The notes beneath the pieces are model-generated. The model had not been told where the DNA came from. It did no database searches and saw only the letters and a program-made list of their open reading frames with translations. Shown piece by piece: positions 8,700-18,700 of a stretch of 64,000 nucleotides of DNA. The stretch's first letter is position 1. Each line of letters opens with the position of its first letter. A program made the translations under genes and the position numbers. The DNA is from Clostridium pascui (lineage in GTDB: Bacteria > Bacillota > Clostridia > Clostridiales > Clostridiaceae). The stretch lies in assembly GCF_016908015.1 (NCBI RefSeq), contig NZ_JAFBDB010000001.1, positions 806,001 to 870,000 of the forward strand, in the 5' to 3' direction.

Positions 8700-8726
8700 T
8701 TATCGTGATTTTGGGGAAAAGCTTTA
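8700..8726 (-). promoter_or_regulatory. Sigma-D (sigma-28) promoter of the small flagellin
   Basis: On the minus strand TAAA (8726-8723), 15 bases, then CACGATAA (8707-8700). This fits the flagellar TAAA-N15-GCCGATAA pattern with two mismatches. The leader that follows contains several GGA triplets before the ribosome site, as CsrA targets often do. Confidence 0.75.
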
Positions 8727-8756
8727 AATTTAATGTTAAATAAGGAGATTTTATAA

Positions 8757-10226
8757 CTATTCTTTTCTTAAAAGTTCAAGCACTCCATTAGGTAAATTAT
8801 TTGCTTGCTTTAGCATTGCCGATGATGCCTCTTGCATTATAGAAGTCTTACTTAAATTTATAGTTTCCTTTGCCATATCTGTATCTAGAATTCTTGAATT
8901 TGCAGCTTCTAAATTTAAGCTATAGTTTGTTACATTATTATTAATGTGTTCTAAAGCATTTACATAAGAACCATATTTAGCTCTTCTACCAGAAATTAAA
9001 GCTATTGTATTATCTATATTAGATAATGCCTTTTGTATCTCTTCAATAGGATCAACTTGTACATCACTTAATCCTATCTTAAAAGTTCTTGTATCATATA
9101 GCTCTACTTTAAATACTTCCTTAGAATTAGCACCTACTTGCAGGGTAATAATTGGCATATCTTCACTATCATATTCAGCTCCAGCTTCTATCATTATCTT
9201 TCCTGCAAGAGCATCCAATTGTGTTCCAAAGTTGCCGCTTATATCTAAATAATCTCCACCAGTTGGATCAGATAGTCTTTTTAGCTGAGTATTTGTTTCT
9301 CCATACGTATTACTCACAACTGTAAGTTTAATACCCTTGCTTTTTAAATCATTTGCTACTCCATCAATATCGAATGTTGATAAATTATCTCCGCCATCTA
9401 AGTCTGCATTATTATCATGTACTGGCGCATCAGTAACTAGTATAAAATGTTTAGGTGCTTCATCTCTAAAACTGAAAGTAATTGCTCCATTAGTTGGGTC
9501 TGCAATACCCTCAAGGCCTGATTCATAGTAATCCCCACCACCGTATACACTAATACTGTTTAAATTGGCTTTAAATGTATTTAAATCATCAGTGAATTCC
9601 TTTTTTATAACAGGCTCTCCTGAATTTACTTCTCCATAAGTGACAAGGCCTAATTTTACATCTACACCATTTGAGTTCAATCTATTTACAAATCCATCTA
9701 TGTTGGACTTTACCTTCTCTATAGCACCGCCCATGCTTCCTGTTCTATCTATAATAAATACAATATCTGCATTCCCTGGTGTCCACTTAGCAGGCTCTTT
9801 TATTGATGGCGGACTTAAAGGTTTGACTCCATTGAATTCAGTATAATTTGCTATGTCATCAATATTCTTCTTTATTTCATCTATTTCCTGCTGAATTATA
9901 TCTCTATCATCTTTAGTTAAGGTTTCATTACCTGCTTGTACTACAAGTTCCCTCATCCTTTGTAAATTTGGATTTTCTATCTCTCCTAATGCACCTTCTG
10001 CAGTTCTCAGGAAAGAAATCCCATCCTGAATATTTCTTTCAGCCTGCTGCAGCCCTCTAATTTGTGCCTTCATCTTTTCAGATATTGTTAGTCCTGCAGC
10101 ATTGTCCCCAGCTCTATTTATGGACAGTCCTGTTGAAAGTTTTTCCATAGACTTTGCTGTGGTTAAATTATTATTTTTTGATCTATTATAAGCATTCATA
10201 GCAGATAAATTATGATTTACAATCAT
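8757..10226 (-). CDS. Flagellin with a von Willebrand factor A domain in the variable region
   Basis: In this 489-residue chimeric flagellin, residues 1-138 are a normal flagellin N-terminus (KLSTGLSINRAGDNAAGLTI, GLQQAERNIQDGISFLRTAEGAL, YTEFNGV). Residues about 150-345 form a von Willebrand A domain: ADIVFIIDRTGSM carries the MIDAS start (D160, T162, S164), followed by LGLVTYGEVN, the GGGD motif (229-232) and FILVTDAPVHD with D266. A short beta segment (358-390) then leads to the C-terminal flagellin helices ending NNLPNGVLELLRKE. vWA domains bind ligands through a metal ion, so exposed copies on the filament could make it adhesive; that is inference. It starts at ATG with an AGAGGAG ribosome site and has its own sigma-D promoter. 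The neighbour downstream in transcription is the small flagellin. Confidence 0.92.
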   Translation of the reverse strand: MIVNHNLSAMNAYNRSKNNNLTTAKSMEKLSTGLSINRAGDNAAGLTISEKMKAQIRGLQQAERNIQDGISFLRTAEGALGEIENPNLQRMRELVVQAGNETLTKDDRDIIQQEIDEIKKNIDDIANYTEFNGVKPLSPPSIKEPAKWTPGNADIVFIIDRTGSMGGAIEKVKSNIDGFVNRLNSNGVDVKLGLVTYGEVNSGEPVIKKEFTDDLNTFKANLNSISVYGGGDYYESGLEGIADPTNGAITFSFRDEAPKHFILVTDAPVHDNNADLDGGDNLSTFDIDGVANDLKSKGIKLTVVSNTYGETNTQLKRLSDPTGGDYLDISGNFGTQLDALAGKIMIEAGAEYDSEDMPIITLQVGANSKEVFKVELYDTRTFKIGLSDVQVDPIEEIQKALSNIDNTIALISGRRAKYGSYVNALEHINNNVTNYSLNLEAANSRILDTDMAKETINLSKTSIMQEASSAMLKQANNLPNGVLELLRKE

Positions 10227-10289
10227 TTATATCTCTCCTCTTTAGTTCATATTACAAGTACAATTAAAGCATTGAATTTTTACATTACT

Positions 10290-10316
10290 TTATCGAGAGA
10301 ATTTTTAGAGAATGTA
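10290..10316 (-). promoter_or_regulatory. Sigma-D promoter of the vWA flagellin
   Basis: Minus strand: TACA (10316-10313), 15 bases, CTCGATAA (10297-10290). The spacing and the CGATAA core match the other flagellar promoters in this window; the -35 has one mismatch to TAAA. Confidence 0.6.
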
Positions 10317-10414
10317 TAGAATGAAAAATTTTATTTCTTTAAAATTCATATTAAAAAAACTACATATTTTACTATGCAGCTCTTTTTTGATGTTTACTCC
10401 ATCACAAACCAATC

Positions 10415-11134
10415 TTATAATAGATCTTGTAAATTTATTTCTATAGTTCCTCTTATTTTAGCTCCTTTACTTGAGTTAATAAATTTTACATTCTTATTTT
10501 TTTCTATAAGTCTTTCTATTCCTTTTTTGAACTCTAGCATACCAGAAGTTGTATGTAAATAGGTTCCATCTACCCCTAACACCTTTTGATAAGAATTGCT
10601 TTTTTTGATATTTTCATTATCTCCAGCATGAAATTTATCATCAACAAAAGCCATATCTTGCCCACATAAAATTACTTTATCTGCCCCAGCCTTTATCGCT
10701 AAATCTATAGTAGGAATAGCTACAGTCTTTCCTGTTTCTACCACAATATTTTCTTTGTTGTAATTACACTCTTTATTAAAAAACATATATTTAGGCCCTT
10801 TATAAGCTTCCACTGCCCATCTTGAACCTGTAGATAAAAAACAAAGCGGAATATCTAAATTTTCATAACCTTTTATCTGATCATAAACTACCTCTCCTGC
10901 ATCTAATATAGTAATTGCATCTGGCTTTATTCCATTTTTCATTAAAATATCTAATGTTCTTCCTACTGCAAATACTTTAATATATTCCCTTTTTTCTTTA
11001 ATTATATTTAAATCCTTTGCCAATGAAGGTCCTGCTGATGCAATTACTATAGGCCTATTTTCTAATTTAAAATTTTTTAGAAATTCTCCTATAGTTTCAT
11101 AGTTATTTTTTATATTTATTTCTTCATTTTCCTT
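10415..11134 (-). pseudogene. Truncated, frameshifted Maf/DUF115 motility accessory protein
   Basis: The frame encodes 239 residues of a DUF115 (MAF flagellin glycosyltransferase, MptE-like) protein. The nucleotide-binding start RPIVIASAGPSLAKDL is followed by FAVGRTLDILMKNGIKPDAI, then CGQDMAFVDDKFHA and the C-terminal part. No ATG/GTG/TTG start with a ribosome site precedes the RPIVIASAGPSL segment; the only in-frame candidate (TTG at 11023) lies inside that motif. The frame opens after a TGA at 11137-11135, and a different frame upstream of it reads NKLTDKSKRFERK, which would join smoothly if one base were changed. Maf proteins are normally about 600 residues, so the N-terminal half is missing as well. 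Intact Maf proteins transfer nonulosonic acids onto flagellin. Confidence 0.75.
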
Positions 11135-11208
11135 TCAAATCTTTTACTCTTGTCGGTTAGTTTATTAACAATTAATCAGATATTGTACATTTGAAATATC
11201 ATAATATG

Positions 11209-12321
11209 TTATACGTTTAACTTACTATTAGCTTTGATAATTTCACATACCTTTTTTATTTCATTATCAGTTAATCCTACAGAACTTGGAAGACTGATTC
11301 CTTTTATCGCAATTTCACTTGTGATTTTCATATCACCATGTCTGCATTCTATGTATGGGGGCATATTATGCACAGACATAAAAAACGGTCTGCATTCTAT
11401 TCCATTATCTAATAACTTTTGAATTAATTCATCTCTACTTATTCCATAATCATCTTCTATTAAAATTGAATATATCCAATATACGTTTTTGCACCATTCC
11501 TTTTCTATTGGTAAAGTTACTCCACGCACATCTTTTAATAACTTATCATAAAGTTTTGCATGTTCTCTTTTAGCTTTAATATATTCATCAATTTTTTCAA
11601 GTTGAGCACAACCCATAGCAGCTAGAATATTGGGCATTCTAAAATTATATCCCACCTCTGGATGATAAAAAGCCTTATTATCAGTTATAACTTTTGTTTG
11701 AGTTGACAAAAATTTAGCTTTATCTCCTAACTTTTCATCATTAGTAGCGAGCATTCCTCCCGCTCCCGTAGTTATAAGTTTATTCCCATTAAAACTAAAG
11801 CATCCTATATGTCCAATGGTACCAACAGACTTCCCTTTATATAATGATCCTAAACCTTCAGTAGCATCCTCTATAACATATAAATTGTATTTATTAGCTA
11901 TTTCCATGACTTGATTCATATCAACTGAGTGTCCATAAATATGTACAGGCATTATAGCCTTTGTTTTTGAAGTTAAAAGTTGTTCTAATTTTTCAGTGTC
12001 CATAACATAAGTATCTCTGCATACATCTACAAACACTGGCTCTGCACCCACGTATTTTATAGTATTAACCGGCGATATAAAAGTCATAGATGGTACTATA
12101 ACCTCATCGCCCTGTCCGATTCCTACAGCCCGTAAGGCTAGTTCTAAAGCAGCTGTTCCATTCATTGTTACTACAGCACTCTTTACATTTACATATTTAG
12201 AAAATTCGTCCTCAAATTTATCTACATAAGAACCAGCTGATGAAACCCAGTTTGTATCTAAGCATTCTTTAATATACTTCCACTCATTACCTTTTATTTC
12301 CGGAACGCACAATGGTATCAT
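11209..12321 (-). CDS. LegC-family sugar-nucleotide aminotransferase
   Basis: This 370-residue PLP enzyme of the DegT/DnrJ/EryC1/StrS family, most like the LegC group, aminates the 4-keto group of a nucleotide 4-keto-6-deoxy sugar in legionaminic acid or bacillosamine-type pathways. Seen from the ATG at 12321: MIPLCVPEIKGNEWKYI, the MNGTAALELAL cofactor region, D152 in VIEDATEGLGS and the Schiff-base lysine K181 in FSFNGNKLITTGAGG. The frame extends 15 bases upstream to a TTG, but the GGAG ribosome site lies inside that extension. The partner dehydratase LegB is the next gene upstream, separated by 179 bases. Confidence 0.88.
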   Translation of the reverse strand: MIPLCVPEIKGNEWKYIKECLDTNWVSSAGSYVDKFEDEFSKYVNVKSAVVTMNGTAALELALRAVGIGQGDEVIVPSMTFISPVNTIKYVGAEPVFVDVCRDTYVMDTEKLEQLLTSKTKAIMPVHIYGHSVDMNQVMEIANKYNLYVIEDATEGLGSLYKGKSVGTIGHIGCFSFNGNKLITTGAGGMLATNDEKLGDKAKFLSTQTKVITDNKAFYHPEVGYNFRMPNILAAMGCAQLEKIDEYIKAKREHAKLYDKLLKDVRGVTLPIEKEWCKNVYWIYSILIEDDYGISRDELIQKLLDNGIECRPFFMSVHNMPPYIECRHGDMKITSEIAIKGISLPSSVGLTDNEIKKVCEIIKANSKLNV

Positions 12322-12500
12322 ATTTATCAACTCCAAATTCTAAAATATTATTATATAATAAAGTTTACTATGAATATTATCACACAAAAATATAGAATTA
12401 ATATTAACTTCTATATATATAAATTCCATTACTATTAATTAAATAAGCTAAATATAGATAAGTTGAATTATTTACATTTTAAATGTCATTTTTTTAACAC

Positions 12501-13493
12501 TTAAATATTATAGATATCTGCTTTAAAATATTTTATATTACTTTTTATCCAATCAATAGTTTCCTTTAATCCTTCATCTAAACTATATTGTGGAACCCAT
12601 TCTGTTAGTTCTCTAATTTTAGAATTATTAGCCCATAATCTATTTACTTCACTCTTTTTGGGTCTTATTCTATCCTCATCGCAAAGTATTTTTACATCTT
12701 TTCCTATAATATCTATGATCTTTTTTACCGTATCTCCTATAGATATTTCATAATTTGATCCTGCATTTATAACTTGTCCAATGGTTTTATCGCTTTCTGC
12801 AATTTTAATAAAAGCTTCTGCAGTATCTTTCACATAGTTGAAATCTCTTGTTGGCGTTAGACTTCCAAGCTTAATTTCAGTTTTACCTGATAATATTTGA
12901 GATATTATAGTTGGTATAACTGCTCTTGCAGATTGTCTAGGTCCATATGTGTTAAAAGGTCTTATTGTTGCTACAGGTAAATTAAAGCTTTTGTAATAAC
13001 TTTCTGCTATTTTATCTGCTCCTATTTTAGATGCAGAGTAAGGAGATTGTCCCTGCATAGGATGCTTCTCATCAATAGGTACATATAAAGCTGTACCATA
13101 GGTTTCAGAAGTTGATGTATGTATAACCTTTTGTACATCGTAATCTCTGCAAGCTTCTAATACATTGGAAGTTCCTTCCACATTAGTTCTTATATAAGCC
13201 ATAGGAGATAAATAAGAATACGGAATAGCAATTAGAGCTGCCAAATGAAATACTACATCTTGGCCTTTTATAATTCTTTTCATTCCATCATATTCTCTTA
13301 TGTCACCTGTTACAACATTGATACCGTCCTTTATATTCTTATTAAGAGTGTCTATCCAACCCCAATTATTAAATGAATTGTATTGAACAAGTGATGTTAC
13401 ACCCGCTCCAAGCTCTACAAGTCTTTCTGTAAGATGACTTCCTATAAAGCCTTCTGAACCAGTAACAAGTACTTTTTTTCCTCTTAAATTCAT
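12501..13493 (-). CDS. LegB-type NAD-dependent 4,6-dehydratase
   Basis: This 330-residue extended short-chain dehydrogenase probably converts a nucleotide-activated GlcNAc to its 4-keto-6-deoxy form, the first committed step before LegC. The Rossmann loop is VTGSEGFIGSHL near the N-terminus and the catalytic motif is YSASKIGADK (YxxxK), with the TSTSETYG serine/threonine cluster and the RPFNTYGPRQ substrate segment. The ATG at 13493 follows AAAGGAG; a longer frame to 13526 lacks a ribosome site and would overlap the acetyltransferase gene. Length and motifs agree with LegB of the Campylobacter/Clostridium flagellin glycan pathways. Confidence 0.88.
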   Translation of the reverse strand: MNLRGKKVLVTGSEGFIGSHLTERLVELGAGVTSLVQYNSFNNWGWIDTLNKNIKDGINVVTGDIREYDGMKRIIKGQDVVFHLAALIAIPYSYLSPMAYIRTNVEGTSNVLEACRDYDVQKVIHTSTSETYGTALYVPIDEKHPMQGQSPYSASKIGADKIAESYYKSFNLPVATIRPFNTYGPRQSARAVIPTIISQILSGKTEIKLGSLTPTRDFNYVKDTAEAFIKIAESDKTIGQVINAGSNYEISIGDTVKKIIDIIGKDVKILCDEDRIRPKKSEVNRLWANNSKIRELTEWVPQYSLDEGLKETIDWIKSNIKYFKADIYNI

Positions 13494-13518
13494 AATTTTT
13501 ACTCCTTTTGAATCTATT

Positions 13519-14166
13519 TTATACACTGTGATTAATTCTTATTATTTTAGCAGGAACTCCAACTGCTAAAGAATTACTATTTATATCGTTAATTACTACT
13601 GCACCTGCTCCAATGGTAACATTATTCCCTAAATTTACTCCTTGTATAATAGAGCTTCCTATTCCTATATGAGTATTAAATCCAATATTAACTCCTCCTG
13701 CTATGGATACATTAGGAGATATATGTGTGTTGTCTCCTACTTTGCAGTCATGCTCTATTAGACTTCCAGTATTTATTATGCAATTTTTACCTATACATGT
13801 ACCTGAATTTATTATGGCGCCAGGCATTATACAGGTTCCTTCTTCTATATATACAAATTCAGAAATTATCGAATTTTTATGTACTAAAACAGGAAGCTTA
13901 AACCCTATATTTTTTAAACTTTTATATATTATACTTCTTAGGTTATTATTATTTAATGAACCTACACATATAAATGCATTATCAACTCCATCATCATATA
14001 TTTGTTTTAGTTTACTATCATCACCTATTATAGGAATATCTAATATATTATTTAATTCTGGATTTTTATCAGTAATTCCTACTATTTCAAATTCATTTTG
14101 AGACTTTATAATATCTATTATTACTTTACAATGCCCTCCAGCACCTACTAAAATTATTTTTTTCAT
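13519..14166 (-). CDS. PglD/NeuD-family sugar acetyltransferase
   Basis: This 215-residue protein has an N-terminal nucleotide-sugar-binding subdomain (IILVGAGGHCKVIIDII) and a left-handed beta-helix of hexapeptide repeats from about residue 95. SLIEHDCKVG contains the histidine that acts as base in PglD. PglD/LegH-type enzymes N-acetylate the 4-amino group made by LegC-like aminotransferases, so position and order fit an amino-sugar pathway. The ATG at 14166 has an AAGGATGAT site; the 14 extra codons upstream do not. It precedes the LegB gene by 25 bases in the same operon. Confidence 0.87.
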   Translation of the reverse strand: MKKIILVGAGGHCKVIIDIIKSQNEFEIVGITDKNPELNNILDIPIIGDDSKLKQIYDDGVDNAFICVGSLNNNNLRSIIYKSLKNIGFKLPVLVHKNSIISEFVYIEEGTCIMPGAIINSGTCIGKNCIINTGSLIEHDCKVGDNTHISPNVSIAGGVNIGFNTHIGIGSSIIQGVNLGNNVTIGAGAVVINDINSNSLAVGVPAKIIRINHSV

Positions 14167-14215
14167 AAATGTATCATCCTTATTTCTTTCTCTATATAAC
14201 ATTAACAAAATATAT

Positions 14216-14914
14216 TTATACTATAGCTACATTAGCATCTTCTTGAGTCTTTAAATAATCTTCCATTCTGCCAACATCAACCCAGCTTTCATTAAATTTA
14301 TAAACAAATATATCTTTAAACTCTTTCCTAACATTGTTCCATAAATCAGGCATGTCTAAACTTTCATTGTCATTTATTAAATTCATAATACTAGCTTCAC
14401 AAATATAAACACCTGCATTTATTAGATAGTTAAGTTGTGGCTTTTCTGTAAAACTATCTAACAAATTGTTGTTTTTTATATTCATTACACCATATGGTAC
14501 TTGAATTGAGTAATCTTTTACACCGATAGTAAATACACTGTGCTTAGCTATGTGGAAATTTAACATTTTTTCTATATTTATATCTGTATACAAATCCCCA
14601 TTCATAATAATAAAAGTATCATCTATATATTTTTTTAATTTTCCTATCGGGCCTGCAGTTCCAAGTTTATTTTCTTCTTCAATATAAATTATATTTACTC
14701 CCAATTTTTTGCCATCTTGAAAATAAGCCTTTATCAGTTCTTTTTTATAATTTACAGATAAATATATGTTACTTATCCCAAACTTTTTTAAATGAGTTAT
14801 TATTAATTCTAATATTGGTTTTTCACCTATAGGTAATAGAGGTTTAGGTATAGCATAGGTAAGGGGTCTTAACCTTGTGCCCAATCCCCCGGCTAAAATT
14901 AAAGCACTATTCAT
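14216..14914 (-). CDS. Sugar-1-phosphate nucleotidyltransferase (PtmE/RmlA-like)
   Basis: This 232-residue nucleotidyltransferase activates a sugar 1-phosphate with NTP. The signature ALILAGGLGTRLRPLT is at residues 5-20, followed by PKPLLPIGEKPILE, the metal-binding MNGDLYTDI and the product region FTEKPQLNYLINAGVY. The start at 14914 follows AAGGAGAAG; it lies one base beyond the stop of the gene upstream, so translation is probably coupled. In legionaminate islands the equivalent gene (PtmE) makes GDP-glucosamine for the LegB step. The nucleotide used here is not determined by the sequence I can read. Confidence 0.85.
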   Translation of the reverse strand: MNSALILAGGLGTRLRPLTYAIPKPLLPIGEKPILELIITHLKKFGISNIYLSVNYKKELIKAYFQDGKKLGVNIIYIEEENKLGTAGPIGKLKKYIDDTFIIMNGDLYTDINIEKMLNFHIAKHSVFTIGVKDYSIQVPYGVMNIKNNNLLDSFTEKPQLNYLINAGVYICEASIMNLINDNESLDMPDLWNNVRKEFKDIFVYKFNESWVDVGRMEDYLKTQEDANVAIV

Positions 14915-14915
14915 T

Positions 14916-15788
14916 TTACTTCTTCTCCTTATATATGGAATAAAGCTCAACTAACTCCTCAAGCCCCTTGTAAATGTCAAATTCATTATGAAAATTAAAC
15001 TCATTTTTAACTTTAGTGTTATCTACTGTAACATTATCATAGTCAGCTGATATTCTGATTTTTTCGGGGCTGAATATAAGTCTTTTTTTTATACCTGTTA
15101 TATTTTCTAAAATACTTATTACTTCTTTTATACTATAGCTTTGTCCACTACCAAAATTATATATAGTTTCTACATTGCCAAACTCTTTATCCATAATTAG
15201 ATCTAGAAATCTAATGAAATCCTTTATATAAATATAATCTCTTTTTTTTCTTGTATCTCCAATAAAGATTTTATCATCTTCATTTAAAAATTGTTCAATT
15301 AACGATGTAATAATATAATTTTTCTTTTGATAAATACCATAAACATTAAATAATCTCATTACAACTAAATTCTTTTCTGTCTCTTTACATGCAACAGAAA
15401 TCATATTTTCATATGTAAGGAATAAAGAAGATACATAGTCTTGAGGCTTAATTTCATCATTTTCGTTATATAATCCATCTTCTTTTTCTGCATAAACCCC
15501 ATATGAAGATATAAAAATTACCTTAGTTAATTTCTTTGATTTTCTTATCAAATAAATTATGTTATTGAGAATTTCATAATAGATTTTAAAATCAGGAAAA
15601 TCATAGTTCATATAAGTTTTATCTATGCTAATAATTAAAGTATCATAATACAGAAATTCATTAAAATTATTTATGAATCTTAAATCCATTAAAATATTAT
15701 ATGTTAAATGTTTTATACAATATTTTAATGATAATTTATCCATATTATTTTTTATGTAGGTTTCTAATCCTACGGATAGAGTTTTCAA
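14916..15788 (-). CDS. Degenerate NAD-dependent epimerase/dehydratase-like protein
   Basis: This 290-residue extended-SDR homologue is recognisable from VIFISSYGVYAEKEDGLYNEND, VVMRLFNVYGIYQ, RDYIYIKDFIRFLDLIM and YNFGSGQSYSIKEVISIL. Two hallmark sites are missing. The N-terminal Rossmann glycine loop is replaced by LSVGLETYIKNN, and the YxxxK catalytic motif reads DYVSSLFLTYE, so the lysine is absent. It may have lost oxidoreductase chemistry or act as a structural partner. It begins 4 bases after the stop of the large glycosyltransferase and should be co-translated with it. It belongs to the sugar island but its reaction cannot be assigned. Confidence 0.75.
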   Translation of the reverse strand: MKTLSVGLETYIKNNMDKLSLKYCIKHLTYNILMDLRFINNFNEFLYYDTLIISIDKTYMNYDFPDFKIYYEILNNIIYLIRKSKKLTKVIFISSYGVYAEKEDGLYNENDEIKPQDYVSSLFLTYENMISVACKETEKNLVVMRLFNVYGIYQKKNYIITSLIEQFLNEDDKIFIGDTRKKRDYIYIKDFIRFLDLIMDKEFGNVETIYNFGSGQSYSIKEVISILENITGIKKRLIFSPEKIRISADYDNVTVDNTKVKNEFNFHNEFDIYKGLEELVELYSIYKEKK

Positions 15789-15792
15789 CTTG

Positions 15793-18700
15793 TTATCCCC
15801 TTTCAGTTAATTCATTATATATATCAAACCATTTCTCAGTATTTTTATCCCAAGAAGATAATTTCCATATCTTTAAATGATTTAGTTCATTTTGATTCAT
15901 TAATTCATCTAGATTATTTACAGCATAAGTAATCTTTTCGTTTATTTCCTGTATTTTATTCACTTCGATGTATCTTATATTCTTTTCTCTTAATACCCTG
16001 TAGGGAAGCCAGCTGCCTGTTATAACAATTCCTCCACAATACAAAGTTTCCTGCATTGAACCACTTAACTGATCCGATATAGGCACATGTATCATTATCT
16101 CTGATATAATTCTTAATTTTGCTACTTCTTCATTAGACATATATGTATCAAACACTTTATAATTAAGATTAGTATCCTCAAGCATTGCTTTTAATTTATT
16201 ACTATAACTTTTATCACCATAAGTCATAGGGAAAACAAAAAACAGTTTGCTTAATAAATCACTATCAAGTTTTATTAAATTTTCTATAATCTCCACATGA
16301 TTATGAGCAGGAGTTGAACTATATCCACAAACAACTACAATTTTGTTTTTAGGTATGTGTAATTCGTGTTTTATTATATCTACATCTATTTTACTATCTT
16401 TGATATTTTTTATTTCATTCAAAGGTGCTAATCCAAACCGTACAAATTTAATCTTTTTTAAATATTTATTTTTATTTAAGCTATTAAATTTTTCTCCCAT
16501 TTCTTCATTACAAAACGTAATACAGTTTGCCTCATTTAATATAATTTTCTGTTCTTTTCTTTCAACTTCATTAATCCTATAAAAATCACTTCCCCAAAAA
16601 GAACAAATTAGATTATTAGATATTTTTTTTAATTTTTTCGCAACTGTATTATAGAAAGATGACACAAAATGTATATTAACAATGTCAAACTTTTTCATAC
16701 TTTCTAAACACTTTTCTAGCTGTTGTAGCTTATCATAGACATATACATTCTTTATAATTCCTTTGCTGTGCAATCCTAAATAATTGCTATCCATAGTTAA
16801 CATTTCAAATTCAATATTATAATTTTTATATAAGTTTTCAATCAATTCTACGGAAAATATAGAATAAAAATGACAAACAATTAAAACTCTAATTGGAGAA
16901 ATCTTTTTGGAGACCTGTCTATTATCTATGTTATAGGCTTCAATAATCTCATTTTTTATTGCCAATTTGTTCTCCTCACTTTTGATTCTATTATATGATA
17001 TACATAAATATCTTAAATAGTCTTTATTGTTATTTAATTTATTAATATAAGCCAAGTTATAGTATAAGTCTCCAAAATTAGGATCAGTATTTATCCCATT
17101 TTTTATTATTTGTTCAGCTTTATCAAATCGATCTTCCATAATTGCTATAACGGCTTCCATTGAAAAGACATCTATGTCATTTAGAACTATTTTTTTGTAA
17201 TCTTGGATTATAACCTTGGCATCCTCTAATCTATTATTTTCTATCAATGCTTTTATTGTATTCTTAACCTCAATCTTATATTGTTCAAATTCATTATTCT
17301 TCTTATTAATTTCATTTTCTACATCTTTGCTTAACATTTCAATATAATCTTTTAAATACGGACACACAAGCAAGGTTTTTCTTAAATATTTTACATATTC
17401 TTTAAAGTTTGATTGTTTGAATTTTTCTGCTTTATGCATTAATATAAAAAAACCACTTTCTTCGTCCACATTATAAATCATTTCATCTTCAATAATTTCA
17501 GTTCTATAAATCTTATCTATATATTCAATACCTATTTTTAAATAGAGGTAAAATATTTCTTTTAAAGGCTTTGTATCTTCATTAAAAATCAATATACTTT
17601 TTAATAAATTTTTTGTAATTCTCAGTGTATCTAAATTATAATCATCTAAATTTTTGCTATCGCTTAAACATTCTTTAATAATTTCAGGTAGATTTTTAGA
17701 CTTTACATAACAGTATTTTAAAAATCTCTCTATATTTTTTTCAGAGATATGAGACAATATATTGTAAATATTTTCCTTTTTATTAAGAATAAAATAAATC
17801 AAATTTCCAAAATAATCTGGCGCTTGATTTATATCAATTTTATTAATTAAACTTAACATTACATCATATAACTTTTCACTATTATAATTGTTACTTTCCA
17901 GCATTATTTTATTATATATGCCATATTGATCATTAATTTCACTAAAAACACTTCTTATTCTTATCTGCTTTTGTTGATCAAAATTTTTCATCTCATTTTC
18001 TATAATTTCACTAAGTGCTATCCTATTATTTAAGTCCATGCTGTTGTAAAAATTCATTAATTCCAAATCTATCTCCATATATTGAATTAATAAACCATAG
18101 CAGTATATTTTTTTGCTTTCATTTTTTATATAATGAATGCAATCTTTTGCTTTTATATAATCACCAATATCAAAATAATTTAAAAACAAATTAAGATATG
18201 CACTTTCTAATGATGCTTCGTCAATATTATAAAAACTTATTGTTAAATCCTTTGATATCTCAAGATTTTCAAAGTTCTCAATTAAATTTATGTAAGTAGT
18301 TAAATTTGATATAGAGTCTTCATAACGTCCTGTTACTCTTTGCGTCGCTGCTAAAATATAATATAAATCGACAAAGTCGTTTCTTAAGTTTATACCTTCA
18401 TTGCATACAGCAATAACATCATCATACATTTTATTTAGTGATGCACTTCTTGCAAAGGAGCTATAAATATAAATTCTTTTCTGCTTATACTCATATGGTT
18501 TATCTTTTATCATATTGTATGCCCTTTTAAATTCTATATAGGCTTCCTTCTTATCTCCATGCATATCATAAGTTACTCCAAGCTGAAATTGATAATAATC
18601 ATTATTGGGATTTTGAGATAGTTCCTTTTCTAAAATTGATTTTGTTCTAATAAACTTTTTTTCCATAAGTTCTTTATCATCTAGTATGTATCCATAATGA

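Noticed and set aside
13494-13526. N-terminal extension of LegB
   Set aside because: The ribosome site AAAGGAG lies inside it, and the extension would overlap the preceding acetyltransferase gene.
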